Shown piece by piece: positions 40,775 to 49,878 of a stretch of DNA of 64,000 nucleotides. The notes beneath the pieces are model-generated. The model was not told where the DNA came from. It ran no database searches and saw nothing but the letters and a program-made list of their open reading frames with translations. Every line of letters starts with the position of its first letter. Within the stretch, counting starts at the first letter, position 1. Source of the stretch: Allomesorhizobium camelthorni (GTDB lineage Bacteria; Pseudomonadota; Alphaproteobacteria; Rhizobiales; Rhizobiaceae); assembly GCF_011045125.1 (NCBI RefSeq), contig NZ_JAAKZF010000022.1, positions 1 to 64,000 on the forward strand, given 5' to 3'. A program made the translations under genes and the position numbers.

Positions 40775-41583
40775 TGGCTGAGAGCATCGAAGAGGCGCGC
40801 GCCTCCCTTCGAGCCAGGCAGGGCAATGGCGCCCGATACGACGCGGCCGCCGCACCCGCCCACCAGCTCGATTGGGCGCGGCGCGGCACGGCCTATTTCG
40901 CACGCCTCCTCAACGAGCTGTCGGACCGCGATCTCGATGCGCCGTCGGCGCTGCCGAGGCTGTCCCGGCGCCACGTCATTGCGCATGTCGGCTACCACGC
41001 CCGGTTTTTAAGCGAAATCGTCGCTTGGGCCCGGACAGGGCAGGAGGCGCCGTTTCCAAAGGCGGCGCAGGTATCGATGAGCGACGTCGCCCTCGGGGCC
41101 AGCCTGCCGTCGCGCGCGCTCCGCTATCTCTTTGATCATTCCGAAGTCCACCTCAATGTCGAATGGCGCGACTTGAGCGATGCCGTCTGGGGCGCTTCGG
41201 TTCAGGATGTGGCGGGCCGGCGCATTGCGCTGCGCGAGACGCCGGTAATCCGCGCCCGTGCGCTATGGCTCCACGCGGTGGATCTGGGAGCGGGCAGCCG
41301 GTTTGCCGACATGCCGCCTGACTTCATAGATGCCTTGATCCGGCACCATGCGGCGGCTTATTCCGGCAAGGTCGCTTTCGCGCTTTCCTTCTCAGACCGG
41401 CCGGAACCGCTCGTAATCGGGGACGCGCCCGAGATCACGATCACGGGACAAGCGACGGACGTCGCCCGATGGCTCTGCAGCCGGGGCGTTCGGGAACTGC
41501 AGATAGCCGGCGGCACGCTCGCTGAAGCGCCTTGCTCAACTCTCGGCCTTATTGACGCGGTCGATCCCTGGCCCGCGGTCTAG
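40774..41583 (+). CDS. DinB-like maleylpyruvate isomerase family protein (MDMPI type)
   Basis: A 269-residue protein with the DinB-like four-helix N-terminal domain and the C-terminal domain of mycothiol-dependent maleylpyruvate isomerases. SRRHVIAHVGYHARFL (His67, His71, His75) and ARALWLHAVDLG (His167) match the zinc-ligand helices. The Glu normally found four residues before the second His is Ala163 here, so zinc binding may differ. Translationally coupled to the dioxygenase by a one-base overlap. Rhizobia make glutathione and not mycothiol, so the thiol partner is unclear. Function could be redundant or altered. Confidence 0.78.
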   Translation: MAESIEEARASLRARQGNGARYDAAAAPAHQLDWARRGTAYFARLLNELSDRDLDAPSALPRLSRRHVIAHVGYHARFLSEIVAWARTGQEAPFPKAAQVSMSDVALGASLPSRALRYLFDHSEVHLNVEWRDLSDAVWGASVQDVAGRRIALRETPVIRARALWLHAVDLGAGSRFADMPPDFIDALIRHHAAAYSGKVAFALSFSDRPEPLVIGDAPEITITGQATDVARWLCSRGVRELQIAGGTLAEAPCSTLGLIDAVDPWPAV

Positions 41584-41817
41584 TTGGGCGGCATTGCGAA
41601 GCCTTTTGGGAGGCCGCCGACTTCGCGGCTCGCGCTGCCAGTCACGCCAAGCAGATATCTGGAGACTGTTGCTCACGAAACGTGGAGGGTTCAACACGAT
41701 CCGCTGCTCGCGGTAGGGGCCGGCGAGAATGTTGTGCACACTTCGTCGATAACGACCGCCGTTCTCCGGCCCGCCTTGCTATTCCGTTCGATGTCGCCGT
41801 GCGGTGGTCGATCCGCC

Positions 41818-43638
41818 TCACCCCTGCGCCTTCATGTCGAATACCGAAACCACGCGCCCCTCGGCGCGGAAGAACCGACGCAACTCGTCGACATCGGGAC
41901 ACTCGGGAGCGGGGGGTACGTCGCCATCCGATCGCGGTTCGGCGAGAACCGCGCATGCGAGCAGGGTCGTTCCAGCCTCGACCACCCCGCGCAGTTGTGG
42001 CAGCAGGGTCCGCGCCGCCATCACGTTCGTGTTGGAAAGCGGGCTGATGACCTGGGCGGCGCGCGCGTCATAGCCGACGATCACGCTCACGTCCTGGGCT
42101 GTTGCGACCTCGGCGCGGCCGGCGGAAACGGCTTCGCTCCAGGCCCCGAAATCGGGTTTGGGAACTGCAAAGCCGCCCTCGACGACCTCCAGTCGGCGCG
42201 GGGTAGTCACTTCGTGAAGCCGGACATGCCACCGTCCCGTCGGCACGAGCCAGGTCTGGACGATGACGTCCTCATAGGGCCGCCATCTCGCGTAGATGCG
42301 ATCGCCGGCGATCAGCGCCGCCTCGCTGCTTTCGCGCATGCGCAAATGCAGGCCATCCTCGGACAACCCGAGCATGCCGTCGCAGGCTGCGCTCGGAAAG
42401 TGCCGGTCGTTGCCCTCGAGCGAAAATCCGTAGCGCGTCGAGTAGGCAAATTTCCCGTATTTTTCCGGCGTGCCGCGCCACCGGGCGTATTCCTGGCCTG
42501 ATGCCAGCGCCACGACGTGACCGGGAAGATGTTGCGCCACCATGCCTGGCTCTGGCAGGGCAACCGGGCTTTCGAAAGTTTCGGGGCCTTCTTCCGCGCA
42601 AGCCCAGAACGGATGATCTCCCGGAAGCGCCAGCGGCAGAAATGCCTTCATCGCCCAATAGGGCGACCCGGCGGAATTGTAGCCCTCGCTGATCATGAGA
42701 TTGGGATAGGCATAGCCGATGGAGAGCACGCCATCGCGGTCGAACATCGGCTGCCTTGCCCACCAGCGCAAATTGCGTAGGTAGTAGCCCTTGATCTGCC
42801 CCCAGGGAAGCGCTTCAACGCTGGCGAAGGCGAGCGCGCCCCAGAAGCCGGCGTGGGCGAAACGGTAGGTCAAGCTTCGGCCGAAGGGCAGGGCCGATCC
42901 ATCCGGAGCGTACCAGTGCCGGATCGAGCGGGCGAACTCCCCGGCCCGCTCGCGATACCGCGCCGCGCGCTCCTTGTCGCCCGAGAGCGCGGCGTAGATC
43001 AGCCCGTAGTAGTGAAACGCAAAGGGAATATAGTGGTCCGCGCTGCGGATCGGTCCGTCGCGATACCAGCCATTGCCGATTGCAAAGCCCTCCAGACCGT
43101 CGAGATAGGCCTCCCGCTTCCTTGGATCCACCTCGACGCCGCAATGCGCCAGCCCCAGATCGATCAGCACCCGGAAGAATTTCCAGTTGCTGTCGACGAA
43201 CTCATGCTCGCGCCCGCTGATGAGATAGGCGGCAATCCGTCGCTTTGCGGCGGCGTCCAGCGGGTCCCACAGTTGGCCCTTCGCGATGCGCAGCGAAAAA
43301 CCGATAGCCGCCAATTCCACCTGGCGCTGGTCGATGTCGGAAATGTCGCCCCAATAGTCGGAGTGATCGGGATCGGTCCCGTTGCTCAGTCCCTCTCGAT
43401 ATCGTGCCCAGTGCTCGAAGTCGCCGCCGCCAGCGACCAGCGGCGCTATGCCCCAGAGCGGACGGGCGAAACCTTCGAGCTCGGCCGCCGCCTGGTCGAA
43501 ATGCGCCGCGGCTGCGCTCAGGCGCACCCGCGCCGCGGAGGCCGAGAAATGAGGAAGGAGCGGCGAAAAGAGCGCGCCAACCGCGCGCTGGACGTCGGCG
43601 CGGGTGCGGAACTGATTGCCGGCGAGGGGATTTTGCAT
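41818..43638 (-). CDS. DUF2264 domain protein of the oligosaccharide ABC locus
   Basis: A 606-residue cytoplasmic protein. The N-terminal two-thirds form an alpha/alpha-barrel-like DUF2264 domain (LWGIAPLVAGGGDFEHWARY, SDYWGDISDIDQRQVELAAI, FRVLIDLGLAHCGVEVD, DGPIRSADHYIPFAFHYYGL); a C-terminal beta-rich part follows. Many Asp/His/Trp residues suggest a carbohydrate-active enzyme, but I know no established reaction. It is the last gene of the minus-strand operon, 63 bases after the binding-protein gene. The 234 bases to the gentisate operon hold nothing I recognise. Confidence 0.82.
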   Translation of the reverse strand: MQNPLAGNQFRTRADVQRAVGALFSPLLPHFSASAARVRLSAAAAHFDQAAAELEGFARPLWGIAPLVAGGGDFEHWARYREGLSNGTDPDHSDYWGDISDIDQRQVELAAIGFSLRIAKGQLWDPLDAAAKRRIAAYLISGREHEFVDSNWKFFRVLIDLGLAHCGVEVDPRKREAYLDGLEGFAIGNGWYRDGPIRSADHYIPFAFHYYGLIYAALSGDKERAARYRERAGEFARSIRHWYAPDGSALPFGRSLTYRFAHAGFWGALAFASVEALPWGQIKGYYLRNLRWWARQPMFDRDGVLSIGYAYPNLMISEGYNSAGSPYWAMKAFLPLALPGDHPFWACAEEGPETFESPVALPEPGMVAQHLPGHVVALASGQEYARWRGTPEKYGKFAYSTRYGFSLEGNDRHFPSAACDGMLGLSEDGLHLRMRESSEAALIAGDRIYARWRPYEDVIVQTWLVPTGRWHVRLHEVTTPRRLEVVEGGFAVPKPDFGAWSEAVSAGRAEVATAQDVSVIVGYDARAAQVISPLSNTNVMAARTLLPQLRGVVEAGTTLLACAVLAEPRSDGDVPPAPECPDVDELRRFFRAEGRVVSVFDMKAQG

Positions 43639-43655
43639 GTTCGGAATGCCGGGAT

Positions 43656-43685
43656 GCGGGGGCCGGCGATCGGGACCGGCCCCGC
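43656..43685 (-). other. strong hairpin after the ABC binding-protein gene
   Basis: GCGGGGGCCGG (43656-43666) pairs with CCGGCCCCGC (43676-43685), one G bulged, around a 9-base loop. It sits between the binding-protein stop and the DUF2264 start and has no T-run. It parallels the hairpins after two TRAP binding-protein genes in this window. Confidence 0.45.
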
Positions 43686-43701
43686 GTTCTTGTTTGTTGT
43701 G

Positions 43702-44955
43702 CTAGTTGATGTCGGCGACGCCGGCATTCATCTCGGCGATGCCGTCGTCGATCGGCGTGTTGTTGGTCATGATTGCGTCATGCACGCGGTTCAGCACAAG
43801 CTCGTATTCGGCTGCCTTCAGGTCCACCGGCATCTCGAGATAGGTGGCCGTGGTAGTCAGAGCCCCGGCGCTGGCGGGGTCCGCAGGAAAGCCCGGCGTG
43901 GAGGCGATCAGCTTGACGGACTTCTCGTCGCGCAGTGCCGGAACAGTTCCGGTGCCCGCAACGATCGCGGCGCCCTCGGGCCCGGAAACCCAGGCGACGA
44001 AATCCTTGGCCGCATCGATCTGCTTGGAATTCGCGTTTACGCCCAGCGACGTCACCTGACCGGCCGTCGCGCCCGCCGCGATCCCTTCAGGATGCGGGAA
44101 TTTTACAATCCCCCAATTCTTCGCGGTCGATTCGCCCGACGCGACCTTGGCGATCTGTGTGCCGATGAACCACGTTCCCATCGGCAGCATGGCGATCTCG
44201 CTGGCGAACCAGGGACCCGAGTAGTGAGTCTGCGACGTCTTCAGCGAGGCGTAGGAGCGGACGATGCCGTCCTCCTGAAGTGCAAGGGCGCGCTCGTACC
44301 AAGGCTTGAGGAAGCCGTAATCCTTGGCAACGAGCGTGTGCTCGCCGCTCTGGATCGCCGGGAGCTGCACGGTGGAGCGCCAGGTGTGCAAATGCGCGCC
44401 GAAAATCTTGTCCGGCCCGAAGCCCTTTGTGACGGCGCGCGCCGTCTCGTCGAACTGGGTCCAGGTCATGTCGTTGGTCGGGTAGGGGACGCCGGCCGCA
44501 TCGAACGCGTCCTTGTTATAGTAGACGATCCAGAAGTCGGTGCGCATCGGCAGACCGTATATACCGCCGTCGACGGTCAGCGACTCGATCAGCCCGCCAT
44601 AGCCGGAGGTGTCGGCCGGACGGATATCGGCCAGGTTGAGCAGCCGGCCGGTGTTGACCATCTGCGCATAGCCGGGGACGTCCTTGATCGAGACGATGTC
44701 GATATCGCCGCCGCTACCGGTCAACTGGGTCATGACCATCTGGTTGTAATCCGCGGAGCCGAGATCGGTATGTTCAATCTTCACATCTGGGTGGGCCGCC
44801 TCATAGGCGCTGATCAGCGGTTTGTAGTACGCAACCTTATCCCAGTCCCACAGGGACCAGTTGAGGGTCACCTGCTCCGCCATGGCCTGGCCATGGGCAA
44901 GCAGCACGCCTGCCGCGGCGAGTACCGCGGACTTGATCAAGCTCATTTTGGTCAT
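43702..44955 (-). CDS. ABC sugar transporter, extracellular solute-binding protein (family 1)
   Basis: A 417-residue lipid-free periplasmic binding protein with a signal peptide cleaved near QAMAEQV (about residue 26). Features include TLNWSLWDWDKVAYYKPLIS, IDIVSIKDVPGYAQMVNTGR, VDGGIYGLPMRTDFWIVYYN and the AAKDFVAWVSGPEGAAIV helix. The ATG at 44953-44955 lies after GGAGGAG; ten upstream residues of the frame were excluded. With the two permeases and ATPase it forms an importer for oligosaccharides that GH88 and the lyase degrade. Confidence 0.9.
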   Translation of the reverse strand: MTKMSLIKSAVLAAAGVLLAHGQAMAEQVTLNWSLWDWDKVAYYKPLISAYEAAHPDVKIEHTDLGSADYNQMVMTQLTGSGGDIDIVSIKDVPGYAQMVNTGRLLNLADIRPADTSGYGGLIESLTVDGGIYGLPMRTDFWIVYYNKDAFDAAGVPYPTNDMTWTQFDETARAVTKGFGPDKIFGAHLHTWRSTVQLPAIQSGEHTLVAKDYGFLKPWYERALALQEDGIVRSYASLKTSQTHYSGPWFASEIAMLPMGTWFIGTQIAKVASGESTAKNWGIVKFPHPEGIAAGATAGQVTSLGVNANSKQIDAAKDFVAWVSGPEGAAIVAGTGTVPALRDEKSVKLIASTPGFPADPASAGALTTTATYLEMPVDLKAAEYELVLNRVHDAIMTNNTPIDDGIAEMNAGVADIN

Positions 44956-44982
44956 TTTCTTCTCCTCCATCATTTTGAACAA

Positions 44983-45717
44983 TTACGCCGACTGCGTTGC
45001 CGGTCTTCCCGCTTTCCCTTCCCCGGCGGCGCTCCCGGTGTGCGAGAAGCCGAATTCGACTCCCTTGAGCACGGCAAAGCTTGTAACCAGAGCGCCGAGG
45101 GAGAAATTGACCAGCACCGGTAGAAAGACCGATGCGGGATAGAAAAGGACGTGGGCGAGCCAGAGCAGCGCCACGAACAGGAGCGCCGCCAGGCCCGGAA
45201 GGGGCCGCGCCAGCATGCCGGTCGCCGCGACCTTCGCCATATCGCGCAACGATCCGTGATTCCCCAGCGCCAGCACGACGAAGAGATGTGCGAGCCCGAG
45301 TGGCAGGAGAATTGCAACCACGACGGCGACCGTGAACGGCGCCACGAACAGAAGGTCTGCCTTGGCCGCCTCCGCGTAAGTGCGGACGGCGAGAACGACC
45401 AGCGCCCCGGCGCCGCAGAACGAGAGGCCTAGCAGGGTTGCGGTCAGGAATCGTGACCGGAACGCGCTCCAGAAGTCGCGTAGCAGGTAGACGTTGCGGT
45501 CCTCGATCATCGCCAGGCAGATGGCGACCGTCGCCATGTAGGCGGCCGGCAGTGTGACGAGTGGAAGCGAGAAGGCGATAAACAGGAGATTGAGCTTGAT
45601 CAGCTCCCACCACTCGCGGCCGAGCACATGTGCGAGAAGGCGCATGCCCACGGGCTTGGGAGCATCCTTCGGGATGCCCGGCCCTTCGCGAAAGTAGAAA
45701 TTGTAGACCCAGTTCAT
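44983..45717 (-). CDS. DUF624 (YesL-like) membrane protein
   Basis: A 244-residue protein with about five membrane helices and the YesL/DUF624 start MNWVYNFYFREGPGIPKD. DUF624 genes recur beside ABC systems for pectin or rhamnogalacturonan fragments, where the product may help the permease; the biochemical role is unknown. It lies between the ATPase and binding-protein genes. The ATG has AAGGAACC upstream. Confidence 0.8.
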   Translation of the reverse strand: MNWVYNFYFREGPGIPKDAPKPVGMRLLAHVLGREWWELIKLNLLFIAFSLPLVTLPAAYMATVAICLAMIEDRNVYLLRDFWSAFRSRFLTATLLGLSFCGAGALVVLAVRTYAEAAKADLLFVAPFTVAVVVAILLPLGLAHLFVVLALGNHGSLRDMAKVAATGMLARPLPGLAALLFVALLWLAHVLFYPASVFLPVLVNFSLGALVTSFAVLKGVEFGFSHTGSAAGEGKAGRPATQSA

Positions 45718-45742
45718 GCCCGTTGGTTCCTTGCGCCTGGTT

Positions 45743-46852
<1,110 letters not shown>

Positions 46853-46879
46853 CTTGCTATCTCTCTCTCGTCCCGGCCG

Positions 46880-48058
46880 TCACCAATACGGGGTCCAGTC
46901 GCGCGAAAGGCGCGTCAGACCCTCGAAATAGTAGTAGTCGCCCCAGGTCACGCACTCGTCGACGCCCTCGCCGCGGCACCTGTTGAACGGTGTCTTCTTT
47001 GAATAGGTCGCGTGCAGCAGCAGGCCGTTGGAAACGGCCGGGTCCCGTACCGCGTAGTTGCGCCACAGGCTGCCCAGCATCCGCGCGGCGAGCTCGCGCA
47101 GATCGCGCGCCCGCTCCGGCCCGACCATTCCCGCCATATCGAGAAGGCCGCAAGCGACGATCGCTGCCGACGAGGAATCGCGCGGCTCGTCCCCCTCCGT
47201 GAAGGTGAGGTCCCAATAAGGCACTAGGTCGTCGGGAAGGCGCTTCAGGTAGAAGCCGAGCAGGTTCTCGAATGCCTCGAGATAGACTTCCTGCCGCTCG
47301 TAGCGATAGCAAAAGGCCATGCCGGCAATGCCCCAGGCCTGACCGCGCGTCCAGGCACTCTCGTCGCGAAAGCCCTGTTGGGTCGCGCCACGAACAGGGG
47401 CGCCGGTTTCGGGGTCCATATAGAAGGTGTGGTGCGTCGAGTGATCGGCCCGGATGGAGTGCGCAAGCGTAGTGTGAGCGTGCGCCAGCGCCTTCTCTCG
47501 GTATCGGGGATCGCCCGTTTCCCCGCTGGCCCAGTGGAGCAGCGGGAGGTTCAGCAGGCAGTCGATGATGAAGCGATAGTTGTCCGGCTCCCCCATCCGC
47601 CCCCAAGCCTGGATGAACTGGCCCTTTTCGTGGAAACGCTCCATCAGCTGGTCGGCCGCAAGAAGTGCGGCGTTGCGGGCATCCTCGTCGCAGACCAGCT
47701 TCCATGCCGCAACGCAGCTGGGCGAATAGAGAAAACCCATGTCGTGATGGTCGGTGGCGATTCGGTTCTCGATGCGGTGCAGGAAGCTCTGGACCTGGAT
47801 CTGCGCAGCGTAGCGAAACACCTTGTCGCCGGTAACTTCATAGGCGAGCCAGATCGAGCCGGGCCAGAAGCCGGCGGTCCACTGGTCGTTAGGCACCGCC
47901 GGATAAAAATTGCTCACGCTCGAATGGTTCTGCGCCGAGTAGGTGAAGGCCGGCAGGTTGCGCCGGACCTGAGAAACAGAGGTGCGGATCGCGGACGAAA
48001 TCTCGTCATCGGTGATCGCCGCAATGGCGGAGGCAGGACGGGCGGCCGTCTGAAGCAT
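46880..48058 (-). CDS. GH88 unsaturated glucuronyl hydrolase
   Basis: Removes the unsaturated uronic acid left at the non-reducing end of oligosaccharides after lyase action. The 392-residue product follows the Bacillus GL1 UGL pattern throughout: NDQWTAGFWPGSIWLAYE, TDHHDMGFLYS with Asp106, RFIIDCLLNLPLL with Asp166 (equivalents of the catalytic Asp88/Asp149, 60 residues apart here against 61), THHTFYMDPETGAPVRGATQ and ESAWTRGQAWGIAGMAFCYR. No signal peptide, so it acts in the cytoplasm on imported oligosaccharides. Three bases separate it from the permease gene. Confidence 0.92.
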   Translation of the reverse strand: MLQTAARPASAIAAITDDEISSAIRTSVSQVRRNLPAFTYSAQNHSSVSNFYPAVPNDQWTAGFWPGSIWLAYEVTGDKVFRYAAQIQVQSFLHRIENRIATDHHDMGFLYSPSCVAAWKLVCDEDARNAALLAADQLMERFHEKGQFIQAWGRMGEPDNYRFIIDCLLNLPLLHWASGETGDPRYREKALAHAHTTLAHSIRADHSTHHTFYMDPETGAPVRGATQQGFRDESAWTRGQAWGIAGMAFCYRYERQEVYLEAFENLLGFYLKRLPDDLVPYWDLTFTEGDEPRDSSSAAIVACGLLDMAGMVGPERARDLRELAARMLGSLWRNYAVRDPAVSNGLLLHATYSKKTPFNRCRGEGVDECVTWGDYYYFEGLTRLSRDWTPYW

Positions 48059-48061
48059 GAA

Positions 48062-48919
48062 TTATCCCTTGATCCCGGTCGAGGCGATGCCCTCGACGAA
48101 GAAGCGTTGAAGAGCGAGAAAGACGATGAGCACCGGAATGAGGGAGACGACCGAGGCGGCCATGATCAGCCCGTATTCCTGCGTATATTGGGTGACGAAC
48201 ATCCGGATGCCGATCTGGATGGTCTTGAGCTCGGTCTTGGTCAGGTAGATCAGGGGTCCGAGGAAGTCGTTCCAGGTGTTCACAAATGTGAAAATCGTCA
48301 GCGTGGAGAGCGCCGGCATCGACAGCGGCAGCATGATGCGCCACCAGATGCCATATTCGCTCATCCCGTCGATGCGCGCTGCTTCGCACAACTCGTCCGG
48401 GATCGACATGTAGAACTGGCGCATCAGGAACACGCCGAAGGCGGTGAATGCCTGCAGGCAGATGAGCGCCAAATGGGTGTTGTTCAGCCCGAATTCTCGC
48501 ATCAACAGAAACTGAGGCACCATGTAGACCTGCCAGGGCATGGCGATCGTGGCGATGTAGGCGAGAAACAGCGCGTTACGGTAAGGGAAGCGCAGCTTGG
48601 CGAAGGCGTAGGCGGCAAAGCTTGAGGTGAAGAGCTGCAGCAGCGTGACGATGACCGTCAGCTTCGTCGTGTTCCAGACGAAAAGCGCGAGCGGGATCTT
48701 GGTCCAGATGTCGATGTAGTTCCGCCAGCGCGGCTCGGCCGGTATCCACTCGATCGGAAAAGCGAAGACGTCCCTGTCCAGCTTGAGCGAGGCCGACAGC
48801 ATCCACACGATGGGAGTAAGCATGGTCAAAGTGACCAGAATGGCCACCGCATAGGTCAGGATGAGCCCCCAGTTCACCCGGCGGCGGGGACGGCGGAGCG
48901 GTGTCGTGGCCGCGCTCAT
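48062..48919 (-). CDS. ABC sugar transporter permease (MalG/UgpE type)
   Basis: A 285-residue six-helix permease with the EAA loop EAARIDGMSEYGIWWRIMLP at about residues 188-207. The N-terminal Arg-rich stretch precedes helix 1. It overlaps the other permease gene by 4 bases and pairs with it. The start ATG at 48917-48919 has GAGGACACGGC upstream. Confidence 0.92.
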   Translation of the reverse strand: MSAATTPLRRPRRRVNWGLILTYAVAILVTLTMLTPIVWMLSASLKLDRDVFAFPIEWIPAEPRWRNYIDIWTKIPLALFVWNTTKLTVIVTLLQLFTSSFAAYAFAKLRFPYRNALFLAYIATIAMPWQVYMVPQFLLMREFGLNNTHLALICLQAFTAFGVFLMRQFYMSIPDELCEAARIDGMSEYGIWWRIMLPLSMPALSTLTIFTFVNTWNDFLGPLIYLTKTELKTIQIGIRMFVTQYTQEYGLIMAASVVSLIPVLIVFLALQRFFVEGIASTGIKG

Positions 48920-49863
48920 GCCGTGTCCTCATCGCGGTCCTGCGTCCAGCGGAACTGGACGATGGTGATGACGAGCACGAGCAGGAACAGCACCAGCGCC
49001 ACCATGCTCGAATAGCCGAGGTCCCAGGAGATGAACGCCTCGTTGTAGATGTGATAGACAAGCACGAGCGTCGACGTGCCCGGTCCGCCCTGGGTGATCA
49101 TGAAGATCTGGTCGAACACCTTGAACGACTGGATGATCAGCATCACAGAGACGAAGAAGGTGGTCGGCGCCAACTGCGGCAGGGTGACGAACCGGAATTT
49201 CTGCCCGCCCGATGCACCGTCGATGTCCGCCGCCTCGTACAGCTCCGAGCTGATTCCCTGGAGGCCGGCAAGGTAGATCACCATGAAGTAGCCCATGTTC
49301 TTCCAGACCGAGAACATGATCACCGTGGCCATGGCCCAATGCCGGTCCGCCGCCCAGCCGGGCAGGTCCGACGGATCGACCCCCAATGTGTAGAGGACCA
49401 TGTTCACCGGCCCGAATTCGGGGTGGAACATCATGTTCCAGACGACCGCGACCGCGACGAGGGAGGCCACGTAGGGAAAGAAGGCGACCGTCCGGAAGAA
49501 ATTGCGCCCGAAGATCTTCTGGTTGAGCAGGACGGCCAGGGCCAGCGAGCATATCAGGGTCAGGGGGACGACGAAGCCGGTATAGATGATCGTGTTCCAG
49601 AACGCGGCGTGAAAGACCCTGTCCGAAAACAGCTTCCAGAAATTGTCCAGTCCCGCGAACCGGATGGGGTTGCTGCCGTCCCAGTGCATGAAGGCAAGGG
49701 CGAAGGCGAAAACGATCGGCCCGAGCGTGAAGACGGCGAAGCCGATGAAGTTGGGGGCAATGAACGAATAGGCAGTGAGTGCGTTCAGCACCTTGCGCCA
49801 GCGCCTTGAGATCGGCGCGCGCGCCGGCAGGGGTCTCGTCGGGGTGTCCGCGATGACACTCAC
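48916..49863 (-). CDS. ABC sugar transporter permease (MalF/UgpA type)
   Basis: A 315-residue six-helix permease with the EAA loop ELYEAADIDGASGGQKFRFV and an ITQGGPGTSTLVLVYHIYNE periplasmic segment typical of sugar permeases. The start is a GTG at 49861-49863 after GGGAGGCGGG. It is directly downstream of the heparinase gene and overlaps the second permease gene. Confidence 0.92.
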   Translation of the reverse strand: MSVIADTPTRPLPARAPISRRWRKVLNALTAYSFIAPNFIGFAVFTLGPIVFAFALAFMHWDGSNPIRFAGLDNFWKLFSDRVFHAAFWNTIIYTGFVVPLTLICSLALAVLLNQKIFGRNFFRTVAFFPYVASLVAVAVVWNMMFHPEFGPVNMVLYTLGVDPSDLPGWAADRHWAMATVIMFSVWKNMGYFMVIYLAGLQGISSELYEAADIDGASGGQKFRFVTLPQLAPTTFFVSVMLIIQSFKVFDQIFMITQGGPGTSTLVLVYHIYNEAFISWDLGYSSMVALVLFLLVLVITIVQFRWTQDRDEDTA

Positions 49864-49878
49864 TCGGCCCGCCTCCCT

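Noticed and set aside
42853-45123. A 756-codon plus-strand frame across the DUF2264 and binding-protein genes
   Set aside because: It runs antisense through two recognisable genes and the hairpin between them, and no part resembles a known protein.
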